A stretch of DNA of 64,000 nt from Paraprevotella clara YIT 11840 (GCF_000233955.1 NZ_JH376604.1:20879-84878); one strand, 5' to 3'. Shown: positions 1-9,474, counted from the first letter of the stretch. The notes: generated from the sequence alone by a model not told the origin. A program made the numbers and translations.

Positions 1-170
1 ACCAGTTGCTGCCCTTTCAGCGAGAGGGAAGCCACAGCGCCGTAGCGTTTGTCCTCAAAAACAAGATTGGACGCCTTAGCCAAGGCGTCCAATACTCTAA
101 AACCTATATTGTGACGGGTTCCGGCATATTCGCTTCCGATATTGCCCAAACCGACAATTAAGTATTTCAT
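1..170 (-). CDS. pth: Peptidyl-tRNA hydrolase, N-terminal part (cut by window edge)
   Basis: Pth releases peptides from peptidyl-tRNA that has dropped off the ribosome, recycling tRNA in the cytosol. The visible 56 residues begin [20 protein letters not shown] and continue [11 protein letters not shown]. This is the family's nucleotide-binding-like start (GLGNxGxxYxxTRHNxG) with the catalytic His in TRHNIG. The start ATG is the complement of 168-170. The rest of the gene lies to the left of the window. It sits 14 nt downstream of rplY on the same strand, so the two are probably cotranscribed. Assignment is firm from the motif; only the length cannot be judged. Confidence 0.93.
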   Translation of the reverse strand, partial: MKYLIVGLGNIGSEYAGTRHNIGFRVLDALAKASNLVFEDKRYGAVASLSLKGQQL

Positions 171-184
171 TCGCAGTTTATGGA

Positions 185-778
185 TTAATTGTCAGCAGAT
201 GCGGCAGATCTTGCACCACGCGTCATCTTAACCTGGCAAACGACAACTTCTTTGCTGGTAACCAATTCCAAACCTTCGAAATGCAGTTCGCCGACTTTGA
301 TAGTCTTGCCCAGACCCAAGCTCGTCACGTCGATGTTCAGGCGTTCGGGGATATTGGTATAAACAGCTTTTACTTTCAATTTACGTACGGATGCAGCCAG
401 ACGACCACCGGCTTTCACACCTTCAGCCAAACCGTTCAGTTTGATGGGCACTTCCATCACGATGGGCTTCGTGTCGGTGATTTCATAAAAATCCACGTGC
501 AGTACGTTATCTTTTACGGGGTGGAACTGAATTTCTTTCAGAATGGCTTTACACTCTTTGCCGTCGATGTTCAGGTTTACGGCATAGATGTCCGGAGAAT
601 AAATCAGATTGCGCAGTTCGTCGTTTGTTACGGTGAAGGGCAATGCGACCGGTGCACCGTTTTCGTCTTTTGCTTCTCCATACAAGTTACAGGGTACGGC
701 GTTAGCTTTACGGATTTCACGCGCAGCCTTCTTGCCGAATGCAGCTCTTGCTGTACCTTTTACATTAATTTCTTTCAT
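185..778 (-). CDS. rplY: 50S ribosomal protein L25/general stress protein Ctc
   Basis: This 197-residue protein has the L25/TL5/CTC layout: an N-terminal 5S rRNA-binding beta-barrel (about 1-95, opening [20 protein letters not shown], with [16 protein letters not shown] near 85-98) and a C-terminal CTC domain (about 100-185). The length is that of the two-domain form rather than the short E. coli L25. It binds 5S rRNA in the large subunit. The gene has its own promoter about 100 nt upstream and is followed at once by pth. A low-complexity Ala/Ser tail ends the protein. Confidence 0.95.
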   Translation of the reverse strand: MKEINVKGTARAAFGKKAAREIRKANAVPCNLYGEAKDENGAPVALPFTVTNDELRNLIYSPDIYAVNLNIDGKECKAILKEIQFHPVKDNVLHVDFYEITDTKPIVMEVPIKLNGLAEGVKAGGRLAASVRKLKVKAVYTNIPERLNIDVTSLGLGKTIKVGELHFEGLELVTSKEVVVCQVKMTRGARSAASADN

Positions 779-875
779 TGCATTAATTTTTTTGTGTTAC
801 TCTAAATTAAGTGATTTATGCTTAATCTCACCATCACACGATGTGTGCATCTTTCGATGATGCTGAAAAGCGGTG

Positions 876-907
876 CAAAATTACGGCTTTTCGTCGGAAT
901 GGCCAAA
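876..907 (-). promoter_or_regulatory. Promoter of rplY (Bacteroides type)
   Basis: On the minus strand a -7 element TAATTTTG (complement of 876-883) lies 20 nt from a -33 TTTG (complement of 904-907), matching the Bacteroides TTTG/TAnnTTTG architecture. The stretch GTAATTTTGCACCGC is also present exactly at the rpsF promoter. The leader before rplY would be about 90 nt. Confidence 0.75.
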
Positions 908-923
908 TGTTGCGGGCGTTTTT

Positions 924-2177
924 TCATATTTCTGCCACGCGGTACCGGTTTCCGTAATGTGTGTGTATTTTCTGTACTCCTGCGGCTACGAGGGCTTGAG
1001 CCAGCTTGGGCAGCGTTATGCCTGCCATCGCTCCGGGTTCCAGCCGCCGTAGCCGTGCGAATATTTCGGGCAGCGAAAGCAGCCGTACCTTCTCGTTCGG
1101 CTGAGCCGCACGATAGTAACGGCGTAATACCTCCCCAGCCGGGCAGATGCGGTAGAAAGCCGCGTTGTGCAACCGCAGGGCGTTCTCTTCCCCGTGGTTG
1201 AACCAGTACCGTTCCCCTCTTTCCAATTCCGCCTTCAGTTGGGCGTAGATTTGCGCATGGTCGATACCCGTGCTGTCGATGGGATGCTCCACGAGCACAC
1301 AGATGAACCTACGGCTTCCCGAAGGGTCGGAAAGCAGTTCGCGCGAGTTGGACGTGCCGATGAAGGAGGCGATGCGCGGCAGGGCTTGGCTGTGCCTTTG
1401 GTACGCCTTGCGCAGGTTGAGAGCGGAGAGCTGCATGAGGTTCTTCAGGAGCGGGTGTTTCTTCTCGGGTATGCGGTCGAATTCGTCCAAGTTCAGCAGG
1501 CCCATCTCGGTGAGCTGCCGTTCCACCTTGTCGGGACGCGCGAGGTTCACGCTGTCGGTGTAGTAATCCTGTAACTCCGGTGGCAGCAGGGCGCGGCAGA
1601 AGGTGGACTTGCCGAGTCCTTGTTCGTCGCTGACGAGCAGGGGCGCGGTGCTATGTGCGTGCAGTCCGTCGGAGAGTCCGGCCCATTGCGCGGCCAGTCC
1701 GAGCATCCACCGGTGGAAGGTTTGTATCCACAGGGGACTGTCCGACACACGGGTGGCCAAGTCGTGCAGTCGGTCGCGCCCGTCCCATGTCGGGAGCCGT
1801 TGGAAATACTGTAGGAAGGGATGGTATTCCCGTACATCAGCGGAGTGCACCATGCGTGCCACATCGCGGTCCCAGCAGTCGATGCCGTGGCGGTGTGCTT
1901 CGAGGCAGATGGCATTCAGGTCGCGTTCCGTGACGGGCCGGAATGTCCCGTTTCCCTCATCAGACAGACAGCGGAATTCCGTGGCTTCTGTGAGCACATT
2001 GAAGCGGAACTCGTATCGTTCGGCGAGGAAGCCGCCGAGGGCGGATTCGAGGTTAGCGGCTTTCGGGAGCGTTTCCGCCTGCGGTGTAGCGACGTGGGTC
2101 GTACCCATCGTCTTTCTTTCCGTTCGTTTTTCGTTCCATCGCCTTACGGCATTATGTGCAATCCTTTTGAAATCCAT
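924..2177 (-). CDS. VirE/VapE-family P-loop ATPase with DUF3874-like C-terminus
   Basis: This is a 417-residue cytosolic protein of the virulence-associated E (VirE/VapE) family, helicase/primase-related ATPases often found on mobile elements. Visible signs are a Walker A loop (SDEQGLGKSTF, about residues 183-193), an acidic strand LLNLDEFD that could be Walker B, and IGTSNSRELLSDPSGSRRF, a sensor-1/arginine-finger-like block. The C-terminal roughly 100 residues (RRYYRAAQPNEKVRLLSLPEI onward, in part) resemble DUF3874, usual in Bacteroidales members. The open frame extends upstream to 2252, but a promoter lies inside that extension, so ATG at 2177 is preferred. The gene is much richer in G+C than its neighbours, suggesting separate acquisition. 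Its exact function is unknown. Confidence 0.8.
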   Translation of the reverse strand: MDFKRIAHNAVRRWNEKRTERKTMGTTHVATPQAETLPKAANLESALGGFLAERYEFRFNVLTEATEFRCLSDEGNGTFRPVTERDLNAICLEAHRHGIDCWDRDVARMVHSADVREYHPFLQYFQRLPTWDGRDRLHDLATRVSDSPLWIQTFHRWMLGLAAQWAGLSDGLHAHSTAPLLVSDEQGLGKSTFCRALLPPELQDYYTDSVNLARPDKVERQLTEMGLLNLDEFDRIPEKKHPLLKNLMQLSALNLRKAYQRHSQALPRIASFIGTSNSRELLSDPSGSRRFICVLVEHPIDSTGIDHAQIYAQLKAELERGERYWFNHGEENALRLHNAAFYRICPAGEVLRRYYRAAQPNEKVRLLSLPEIFARLRRLEPGAMAGITLPKLAQALVAAGVQKIHTHYGNRYRVAEI

Positions 2178-2209
2178 AGTAGCTGTGTTTAGGGTCTGTT
2201 TTCTGCCTG

Positions 2210-2241
2210 CAAATATACGACATGAAAAAGCCCTTGTCAAG
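2210..2241 (-). promoter_or_regulatory. Promoter of the VirE-family gene
   Basis: The minus strand reads TATATTTG (complement of 2210-2217), a perfect TAnnTTTG -7 element, with CTTG 20 nt upstream as a weak -33. Transcription would start near 2203, leaving a leader of about 25 nt before the ATG at 2177. This rules out the longer open frame that starts at 2252. Confidence 0.65.
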
Positions 2242-2521
2242 CCCTTCACCATAACCCTATTGATTACCAGTCGGTTTACATTTGTAAATCGGAATCTGTA
2301 TGCAGTGTATCATTTCCCGGTGAAATCCCGGTGAAGGATGTAAAGGCAGAAAGTTCACCTTAAAACGTTGATATAGAAGAGGTATGAAGGAAGCGAACCT
2401 TTTCGGGTGAAAAACCGTTTGTGGGAGGTGGAGAAGCGGAGAATACTCTCCGGAAAACACCCACGTCTCCTTTTTATCTGGTGTTCGGCACGGTAAAGCT
2501 CGTAAAGCGGATGTCGGCATA

Positions 2522-2590
2522 TCTGAAAATCGTTCTCAGTAGATTGAAAAATCGTTTGGCTTAGAACGGAAAATCGTTTGGCGCAGATTG
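2522..2590 (+). repeat. Three imperfect tandem 23-bp units
   Basis: Three units follow each other, beginning near 2522, 2545 and 2568. Each carries a GAAAATCGTT-like core; the second and third contain ATCGTTTGGC and the third ends GCGCAGAT. The 14-mer TCGTTTGGCGCAGA at 2574-2587 recurs at 46486-46499 (minus strand) and 56022-56035. The rest of the gene-free stretch 2218-2746 shows no other structure to me apart from the hsdM promoter. Confidence 0.6.
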
Positions 2591-2671
2591 TACGGGGCAT
2601 ATCGTAGAGTAAAATATTTATAGTATTTAAAAATATTCTAATAAGTATTATATCGAATAAGGTTTTAAGAT

Positions 2672-2704
2672 ATTGTTTATATAGCGTAAGATTATATATC
2701 TTTG
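2672..2704 (+). promoter_or_regulatory. Promoter of the hsdMSR operon
   Basis: TATCTTTG at 2697-2704 is a perfect TAnnTTTG -7 element; ATTG at 2672-2675 is the -33, 21 nt away. The predicted start of transcription is about 2710, giving a leader of about 35 nt before hsdM. Confidence 0.7.
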
Positions 2705-2746
2705 CATACAAACTGATGATATTAAAGATAAGAGATAGATAACAAT

Positions 2747-4243
2747 ATGATAACCGGCGATATAAAACAAAAGGTGGATGCTGTGTGGCAGACATTCTGG
2801 AACAAAGGGTTTACCAACACTTCGGCGATATTTGAGCAGATAACCTATTTGCTCTTTATGAAGATGCTCGATGACAAACAGTTGGAAAAGGAAGCAATTG
2901 CCAATCTTATAGGCGATCTCCTGCTTAACCCTACGTTTCCAGATGGTATGTGGCACAATCCGACTACCGACCAAGATGTGCCATACAATGAAATGCGTTG
3001 GCACGTATTCAAGGAAATGGAGCCGACAAAGATGTTGAATCGGGTGCGCAACGATGTGTTTATCTTTTTGCGTTATGTGGGAAAAGAGGGGTCGGCTTAT
3101 AGTAAAGCAATGGAAGATACTGTTTTTCAAATCACCGATGCCCGTTTTTTGTCACGTGTGATTGAGGGGATTGATGAAATTTCTTCCGATGGGGCGGACA
3201 TGATGGGGGACGTGTATGAGTACATGCTCGGCATAATGGCGGCATCGGGCACTAACGGACAGTTCCGCACCCCTCGTCACATCATCCGTATGATGGTGGA
3301 ACTGATGCGCCCAACTCTTGACGATACTATCTGCGACCCGGCTATGGGCTCTGCCGGTTTTATCATGGAAGCAGCCAAATACATTACAGAGCATCAAAGT
3401 GATGAATTGCTTAATATTGAAGAGAAGGAGCGTTTTCGCAAAGAGATATTTCATGGCTCGGACTCGGACGCCTCCATGCTCCGCATAGGCTGTATGAATA
3501 TGATGCTTCACGATGTGGATGAGCCCAATCTGTACTATCGTAACTCGTTGTCGGACGAGAATGACGATACCAACCGCTATACCCTTTGTCTGGCCAATCC
3601 TCCGTTTGCAGGTAGTCTCGATACTGACGACATAGCGCATACGTTGAAAGCGGCTGTCAAGACCAAGAAAACCGAACTGCTGTTTCTTGCCTTGATGATG
3701 CGGATGCTTCAGTCGGGCGGTCGGTGTGCTTCCATCGTGCCGGACACGGTTCTCACAGGCGATTCAAAAGCCTATAAGACGATACGCTCTGCATTGGTGG
3801 ACAACCATTGCATGCAAGCCGTCATCACGATGCCTTCGGGGGTGTTCCAGCCTTACAGCGGGGTTTCCACCGCCATCATCATTTTTACGAAAACAGGTGC
3901 AGGTGGAACAGACAAAGTCTGGTTTTACGATATGCGTGCCGATGGATTCTCGCTTACCACACAACGCACTCCACAGCCCGAACAAAACGATATTCCCGAT
4001 GTCATCTCCCGTTTCCACAACCTCGAAGCGGAAACCGACCGCAGCCGCAAAGAGCAATCGTTCTTTGTTACTGCCGATGAGATTCGTGCCAACGGCTACG
4101 ACCTCAGTTATAAACGTTATCACGAGGTGGAACGTGAAGCGGTTGAATACGAAGCTCCGGAAACGATTATCGCTCGAATGGAGAAAAGGCAGAAGACTAT
4201 TGATGCAGCCTTTGCAGAGTTTAAGAAACTGGTAAATTCGTGA
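2747..4243 (+). CDS. hsdM: Type I restriction-modification DNA methyltransferase subunit M
   Basis: HsdM methylates adenine in the bipartite target set by HsdS, using S-adenosylmethionine. The 498-residue protein has the HsdM N-terminal helical domain (about 1-140), then the N6-adenine methyltransferase domain. SAM-binding motif I is DPAMGSAGF at about residues 198-206, after the typical GQFRTPRHIIRMMV lead-in. Catalytic motif IV is NPPF at about 284-287. It is the first gene of an M-S-R operon with its own promoter; hsdS starts 4 nt after its stop. Length and motifs are complete, so the methyltransferase should be active. Confidence 0.95.
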   Translation: MITGDIKQKVDAVWQTFWNKGFTNTSAIFEQITYLLFMKMLDDKQLEKEAIANLIGDLLLNPTFPDGMWHNPTTDQDVPYNEMRWHVFKEMEPTKMLNRVRNDVFIFLRYVGKEGSAYSKAMEDTVFQITDARFLSRVIEGIDEISSDGADMMGDVYEYMLGIMAASGTNGQFRTPRHIIRMMVELMRPTLDDTICDPAMGSAGFIMEAAKYITEHQSDELLNIEEKERFRKEIFHGSDSDASMLRIGCMNMMLHDVDEPNLYYRNSLSDENDDTNRYTLCLANPPFAGSLDTDDIAHTLKAAVKTKKTELLFLALMMRMLQSGGRCASIVPDTVLTGDSKAYKTIRSALVDNHCMQAVITMPSGVFQPYSGVSTAIIIFTKTGAGGTDKVWFYDMRADGFSLTTQRTPQPEQNDIPDVISRFHNLEAETDRSRKEQSFFVTADEIRANGYDLSYKRYHEVEREAVEYEAPETIIARMEKRQKTIDAAFAEFKKLVNS

Positions 4244-4247
4244 GGGT

Positions 4248-5369
4248 ATGAAAGTGGATAAATCGAAATGGTTATCTTGTACGTTGGATAGTGTTTGCGA
4301 TATTCAATTTGGAACACGTATTGTCAAAAAACAGACAGAAGCCGGGCAATATTATGTATATGGTGGAGGTGGCGCAACCTTTACCACAAAGAGTTATAAT
4401 CGAGAAAACGCTATTACAGTATCTCGTTTTGCTCTTTCTAAGGAATGTACAAGATTTATTGAAGGTAAATTCTTTCTCAATGATAGTGGATTAACGCTTC
4501 ATCCCAAAACTAATTTATTATTATTCCAATTTTTAAAATGGCATGTTTTTGCATTAAATGACAAAATATATTCATTAGCAAGAGGTGCCGCTCAAAAGAA
4601 TTTAGATGTAAAGCGATTTTCAAAACTTCTTATTAAATTGCCTAAAAATAATGAGCAATGCACTATTGCCACAGAATTGGATACACTGCAAAAAATGATT
4701 GACGGCTACAAGGCGCAGATTGCCGACCTTGATGTCCTTGCGCAATCTATATTCGTTGATACCTTTGGTAATGTTGCGGTTAATGATAAATGTTGGGATA
4801 TTATACAAATGGGGCAACTTGGCAACTTCAAAAATGGGCTAAACTATAGTAAGGGAGAGATAGGAAAGCCATTGAAAATAATAGGTGTTGGAGATTTCCA
4901 AAACATTAAATGTCTTTCTTCATTCGACAATATATCCTATATTAACATTGAAGACATTTCACAAGAATATTTGCTTCATAACGAAGATATTGTGTTTGTA
5001 CGTTCAAATGGAAATAAAAATTTGGTGGGGAGATGTTTGGAAGTTTTTCCTAATAGCACAGAAGTAACATTCAGTGGGTTCTGCATTCGATTTAGGAAGT
5101 CTGTGGAGATTATAAATAAGTACCTGATAGCTACATTAACGGATATAGGATTTAAGAATACTCATATTTTGAAATCTAATGGTATTGGTATTCAGAATAT
5201 AAACCAAAAACTATTAAGTAGTTTGCCTATACCCGTTCCTCCTATTGGTATGCAGAAAAAATATGCAGCCCAAGTCGAAGCCATCGAAAAACAGAAAGAG
5301 TTGATTCGCCAGCAATTAGCCGATGCAGAAACACTGATGAAAGAACGGATGCAATATTATTTCTCCTAA
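4248..5369 (+). CDS. hsdS: Type I restriction-modification specificity subunit S
   Basis: HsdS reads the two halves of the DNA target and holds the M and R subunits. The 373 residues split into target recognition domain 1 (about 10-140), a central helical spacer (about 143-173, with LDTLQKMIDGYKAQIADLD), target recognition domain 2 (about 185-325) and a C-terminal helix (about 340-373, AIEKQKELIRQQLADAETL). The spacer and the C-terminal helix resemble each other, as is usual. The recognition domains are more AT-rich than hsdM, typical of exchanged specificity modules. I see no second hsdS copy, inverted repeats or recombinase nearby, so no sign of phase-variable shuffling. Confidence 0.93.
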   Translation: MKVDKSKWLSCTLDSVCDIQFGTRIVKKQTEAGQYYVYGGGGATFTTKSYNRENAITVSRFALSKECTRFIEGKFFLNDSGLTLHPKTNLLLFQFLKWHVFALNDKIYSLARGAAQKNLDVKRFSKLLIKLPKNNEQCTIATELDTLQKMIDGYKAQIADLDVLAQSIFVDTFGNVAVNDKCWDIIQMGQLGNFKNGLNYSKGEIGKPLKIIGVGDFQNIKCLSSFDNISYINIEDISQEYLLHNEDIVFVRSNGNKNLVGRCLEVFPNSTEVTFSGFCIRFRKSVEIINKYLIATLTDIGFKNTHILKSNGIGIQNINQKLLSSLPIPVPPIGMQKKYAAQVEAIEKQKELIRQQLADAETLMKERMQYYFS

Positions 5370-5383
5370 AACAAGACAATGGC

Positions 5384-5542
5384 ATGAAAGAAATAGACAA
5401 GAAACTAATAGAGACCATCAGCCGATATGCAGCTTCGGGGATAGACCAACAGGTTGCAAATCTTGAAAAAGACAGAATTTTACAGTATCAAGTTATCATG
5501 AATGATACTGTAAATGATACGGCAAGTGATACTGTAAATTAA
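5384..5542 (+). CDS. Small ORF between hsdS and hsdR, 52 aa, unknown
   Basis: A 52-codon frame begins with ATG 15 nt after hsdS and stops 8 nt before hsdR, in the same direction. It begins MKEIDKKLIETISRYAASGI and ends with a short repeat, NDTVNDTASDTVN, encoded by near-identical 12-nt units (AATGATACTGTA-like). The tight spacing suggests it is translated as part of the operon. The NDTV-type tail resembles repeats seen before winged-helix domains in some regulators, so it could be a remnant of a larger gene. No function is assigned. Confidence 0.45.
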   Translation: MKEIDKKLIETISRYAASGIDQQVANLEKDRILQYQVIMNDTVNDTASDTVN

Positions 5543-5549
5543 TTAAGTT

Positions 5550-8500
5550 ATGAGGAACTTTGACATTATAAAAGACATAGACGGATTAGAAACAATCCAC
5601 CGTTATTGTGCCATAGCAGAGGATTTTCAAGCGACTAATCCGATGATTTCGGCACAGCAGGCACGGCTGGCGCTGGAAACAATGGTTAAGACCGTTTACC
5701 GCCTGAAGGGGTGGCAAATAGGAGAACGTGCTTCGTTGCTTTCGCTCACCACCGATGAACGCTTCACGGCATTTGTAAATAGCGAAGACCTGATGAAACG
5801 CATCCACTATGTACGCAAAATCGGAAACAATGCAGCACACGCCAATGACGGATTTGTGGGACGACGTGAATCTTTCTTTGCCGTGCTGAACCTTTATTAC
5901 ATTGTGGGTTCTATCATGTTGGCTTGGCAGGTGATTGATACATTGCCTGACTTTGACAAAGAGTTGGTTCCTCAGTCGGCAAAAACGAGTACGCTTACCG
6001 TTGTTCCTCAACCCGACCAAGCACAAGCCGCTACCACGCAATCTGCTGATGCCTTGGCGCAGGCGGTGGGAGAAAGTTCCGATGCACAGCCTGCAACAGT
6101 GGAAGCCCGGCCTGTTGTAAACGACCTCTCGGAAGCGGAAACCCGAAAATTGTATATCGACCTGTTACTTCACGAAGCAGGCTGGACAGTAACAGAACAG
6201 GTGGGAAAAATCGTTCCTCGTCAAGCCGGAATAGAGATAGAGGTGCAAGGTATGCCTAATGAGAGCGGTATGGGATATGCAGACTATGTACTGTTTGATG
6301 CGGACGGAACGCCACTGGCTGTAGTGGAGGCAAAGCGTACTAGCGTGGATGCTGTAGCAGGTCGTCACCAAGCGGAATTATATGCCGATTGCTTGGCTGC
6401 ACGCTACGTTTGTCCTCGACCGGTAATCTATTACACCAATGGTTTTGAAACCAATATAATAGATGGAATCGGTTATCCGTCACGTAAAGTAATGGGATTC
6501 CATACCATTGATGAGTTGCGCCGTATGATTGCGCAGCGTGGTCGGGCGGATATTACTGATTTGCAGATTTCGGACAGGATAACCAACCGTAACTACCAAA
6601 AGCGGATGATTGAATCGGTTTGCAAGCATTACAACAGCAAGCACCGCCGTGCTTTGTTGGTAATGGCTACCGGTACGGGAAAGACGCGTGTCAGCATCTC
6701 GCTCGTAGACGTGTTGGTGCGGAACAACTGGGTGAAGAATGTGCTGTTCCTGGCCGACCGTATAGAGCTGGTCAATCAGGCAAAAAGGAATTACGCCAAG
6801 TTGTTGCCCAATATGACGGTCAGTTCCTTGCGTGACAGTGATGTGGATATATCGGCACGCATCCTGTTCTCCACCTATCAGACCATGATAGGACATTTGG
6901 ACAAGGATGCCAAGACGTTTTCATTAGGCAGATTTGACCTCATCATCATTGACGAGGCTCATCGTAGTGTGTTTGGCAAGTATGGAGCTATTTTCGAGTA
7001 TTTTGACGGGCTGCTCTTGGGACTGACGGCAACTCCACGCGATGAAGTGGACCGCTCCACATACGACCTCTTCGGGATGGAGCAGGGCGAGCCGACCGAC
7101 AGCTACGAATATGACGAAGCGGTAGCCGATGGGTATCTGAAGCCGTTCCGTGCAATAAAAGATAACTCAAAGATTCTGACGGAAGGAATTGACCCCGATC
7201 AGCTTACCCCGGAAGAACGGGAGCAGTTGGATGAGATTTTCGAGTATGAGAAGATGAAGGCTGGCTTAGAACCGGACGACCCGTATAGCCGCACCATCAA
7301 TGCAACGGAAATATTCAAATACATCTACAACCACAATACCGTCGACTATGTGCTGAACAGGTTGATGAACGATGGTATCCGTGTGAAAGACGGTACCCTG
7401 ATAGGCAAAACCATCATATTCGCCTACAACCACAAACATGCTGTACTCATAGCCGAACGGTTTGCTGTCCTTTACCCTGACTTGGGGCCAGACTTCTGCC
7501 GGGTAATTGACGATAAAGAAAAGTATTCATCCGACCTGATTGACAAATTTGCAGACGTAGAAAGGCTACCTCAAATCGCCGTATCGGTCGATATGCTTGA
7601 TACGGGCATTGATGTGCCTGAAATCGTGAACTTGGTTTTCTTCAAACCTATTCACTCTAAGATAAAATTTTGGCAGATGATAGGTAGAGGTACACGTTTG
7701 TGCGAAAACCTGTTTGGCGAAGGTAAAGATAAGGAAGAGTTTTTGATATTCGACTTCTATCGGAATTTTGAATATTTCGAGATGAATCCCGAAGGTGCCA
7801 AACCGGCAAAATCGCAGTCTATTGTAAGTCTGCTTTTTAATCTGCGCACAGATATTAAATTCGCCTTGCAGGATGGAACACATCAAAGTAAAGAAGAATC
7901 AAAGGCTTTTCACGATAACCTTGCCGACATCTTGCACCAGCAAATAGCTAATCTGAACAGAAACCGGATAGATGTGCGCCTTCAACTGAAAGCCGTAGAG
8001 ACATACGCCACGCCGGAAGCTATGGTTTGCTTGACTCTTGGCGATGTGATGGCAATGAAAGGTAATATCTCACCCTTATTCAAAAATGCGATAACAGACA
8101 TTTCTGCTTTAAAGTTTGATGCACTTGTACTTAAATCCCAACTTGCATTGGTAGATGAAACTGTCAATTCCACATCATCAGAGCGGAAAATAATGGACAT
8201 AGCCGGTTGTCTCAAAGAGAAGAAAGCTTCCATTCCACAAGTGATGGCTAAGATGGATGTACTGAACGAGGTGTTGTCTGCTCGTTTCTGGGAATCGAAA
8301 AGTTTGGGTTCGCTCGAACGCATAAGGTTGGAACTTCGTGACCTTATCCAATACATGGATGGCGGCATGGGAGGACAGACATTTATCATCAATGTGACGG
8401 ACACATTTGAAGAGGACAATTCTGGGGTCAATGTAACCCCTATCCGTACCTATCGCCGCAGGGTGGAAGACTATCTCAAAGAGCATTTATCGGACGATGA

Positions 8501-8900
8501 CACATTGCAAAAGATATACCACCTTGAACCTCTTTCCGGACAAGACATCACCCGGTTAGAGCTGATTTTCTGGGAAGAACTGGGCTCCAAGGCTGAGTTT
8601 GAGGCACAAACAAGGACGAAACCCTATCAGCATAACGTAGCCGCCTTCATCCGTTCCATCATTGGCGTGGAGCAGGAAGTGGCATTGGAGAAATATCGTG
8701 CATTGATTCATGGCGCGGAACTGACTCGTATGCAAGAGGAGTATCTGCGCATGCTCATCCGCTATGTGTGCGAGAATGGCGATATTGCCACCGTGGTATT
8801 GCAACAACCACCTTTCAATAAGTTTCCTGTCATCTTCCGTGATAGTCGCGAATCACTTATAGATTATGTGAAACTTATCAGTCAGGTGATTGCGGTGTAA
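5550..8900 (+). CDS. hsdR: Type I restriction endonuclease subunit R
   Basis: HsdR cuts DNA after ATP-driven translocation when the HsdM/HsdS target is unmethylated. The 1116 residues contain an N-terminal DUF4145-like helical domain (about 1-140), a PD-(D/E)xK nuclease domain with VVEAKRT at about 257-262, and a superfamily 2 motor. The motor shows Walker A MATGTGKT at about 370-378, DEAH at about 468-471, a TAT motif (GLTATPRD) and motif VI (QMIGRGTR). A C-terminal EcoEI-type domain follows. Length and motifs are intact, so restriction is expected to be functional. It is the last gene of the operon. Confidence 0.95.
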   Translation: MRNFDIIKDIDGLETIHRYCAIAEDFQATNPMISAQQARLALETMVKTVYRLKGWQIGERASLLSLTTDERFTAFVNSEDLMKRIHYVRKIGNNAAHANDGFVGRRESFFAVLNLYYIVGSIMLAWQVIDTLPDFDKELVPQSAKTSTLTVVPQPDQAQAATTQSADALAQAVGESSDAQPATVEARPVVNDLSEAETRKLYIDLLLHEAGWTVTEQVGKIVPRQAGIEIEVQGMPNESGMGYADYVLFDADGTPLAVVEAKRTSVDAVAGRHQAELYADCLAARYVCPRPVIYYTNGFETNIIDGIGYPSRKVMGFHTIDELRRMIAQRGRADITDLQISDRITNRNYQKRMIESVCKHYNSKHRRALLVMATGTGKTRVSISLVDVLVRNNWVKNVLFLADRIELVNQAKRNYAKLLPNMTVSSLRDSDVDISARILFSTYQTMIGHLDKDAKTFSLGRFDLIIIDEAHRSVFGKYGAIFEYFDGLLLGLTATPRDEVDRSTYDLFGMEQGEPTDSYEYDEAVADGYLKPFRAIKDNSKILTEGIDPDQLTPEEREQLDEIFEYEKMKAGLEPDDPYSRTINATEIFKYIYNHNTVDYVLNRLMNDGIRVKDGTLIGKTIIFAYNHKHAVLIAERFAVLYPDLGPDFCRVIDDKEKYSSDLIDKFADVERLPQIAVSVDMLDTGIDVPEIVNLVFFKPIHSKIKFWQMIGRGTRLCENLFGEGKDKEEFLIFDFYRNFEYFEMNPEGAKPAKSQSIVSLLFNLRTDIKFALQDGTHQSKEESKAFHDNLADILHQQIANLNRNRIDVRLQLKAVETYATPEAMVCLTLGDVMAMKGNISPLFKNAITDISALKFDALVLKSQLALVDETVNSTSSERKIMDIAGCLKEKKASIPQVMAKMDVLNEVLSARFWESKSLGSLERIRLELRDLIQYMDGGMGGQTFIINVTDTFEEDNSGVNVTPIRTYRRRVEDYLKEHLSDDDTLQKIYHLEPLSGQDITRLELIFWEELGSKAEFEAQTRTKPYQHNVAAFIRSIIGVEQEVALEKYRALIHGAELTRMQEEYLRMLIRYVCENGDIATVVLQQPPFNKFPVIFRDSRESLIDYVKLISQVIAV

Positions 8901-8929
8901 ACAACTGAAAGGACAATTTCAAGCCCCGG

Positions 8930-8961
8930 TACTGCCGCTGATTCCTGTGTTGGCGGCAGTA
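8930..8961. other. Hairpin downstream of hsdR
   Basis: A perfect 9-bp inverted repeat, TACTGCCGC (8930-8938) and GCGGCAGTA (8953-8961), lies 29 nt after the hsdR stop between convergent genes. No T-run follows on the plus strand, so it is only a possible terminator or a processing stem. Confidence 0.4.
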
Positions 8962-9021
8962 ATTATGAGAAGTGGGATAAGGTAAGAACATCCCACGGCT
9001 ATCCATGTTTCGGTTGAATAT

Positions 9022-9474
9022 TTAGGACAGGAGTGCCAATAAAGTGAATCCTGTGTAGAGATATTCCGAGATTGTGGATGTTGGAGAAGAAGGTGTTTCG
9101 GAGGAAGGAAAGATAAGCTTTGGTATTTTTTTTATATTAATCTGTTCGAAAACTGCTAAAAGATTAGGTTGGCTCGTCTTGTCATCCATGTGATATACTT
9201 GTTTCAACAGAGATAAAGCCACATCCTTATAGTGTCGTTTTTCTGAAATACGGGCATAGTTTATGAAGAACAAGATGACGCCTTCCAGTCCGTCCATTCC
9301 TTTTGGTGGTATATTATTTTCTTGATGAAGTGATGTGATTAAATAGTGTGCTATTTTATCAAGTTGTTTCAAGTAAGTATGATATGTTTGTAGATCAGTG
9401 ATAACATAGCCATTGTTCTTTAATTCTTTTTTCGAACGTGGTAAATATCCATATATGGAGATAGAGGTGTTCAA
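9022..9474 (-). CDS. Short LanC-like fragment or unknown protein
   Basis: This is a 150-codon frame directly downstream of the DUF707-type gene (stop and start 11 nt apart). Residues about 58-95 contain GMDGLEGVILFFINYAR followed by a KHYKDVALSLLKQ-like helix. This resembles the first hairpin of LanC-like proteins and the two LanC-like genes in the adjacent operon. The frame is less than half their length and lacks everything after that hairpin. No ATG exists near the start; the only candidate is TTG at 9474, and the frame stays open upstream into the previous gene. It could be a degraded gene. Function unknown. Confidence 0.4.
   Translation of the reverse strand: MNTSISIYGYLPRSKKELKNNGYVITDLQTYHTYLKQLDKIAHYLITSLHQENNIPPKGMDGLEGVILFFINYARISEKRHYKDVALSLLKQVYHMDDKTSQPNLLAVFEQINIKKIPKLIFPSSETPSSPTSTISEYLYTGFTLLALLS

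Noticed and set aside
281..805. 174-codon plus-strand frame opposite rplY
   Set aside because: It lies antisense to a certain ribosomal protein gene and has no family features; a shadow frame.
1603..2334. 243-codon plus-strand frame opposite the VirE-family gene
   Set aside because: High G+C lengthens antisense frames; the minus-strand protein has a Walker A motif and a promoter, this one has neither.
4248..5369. Phase-variable shuffling hsdS locus
   Set aside because: There is no second hsdS, no recombinase and no long inverted repeat around the gene.
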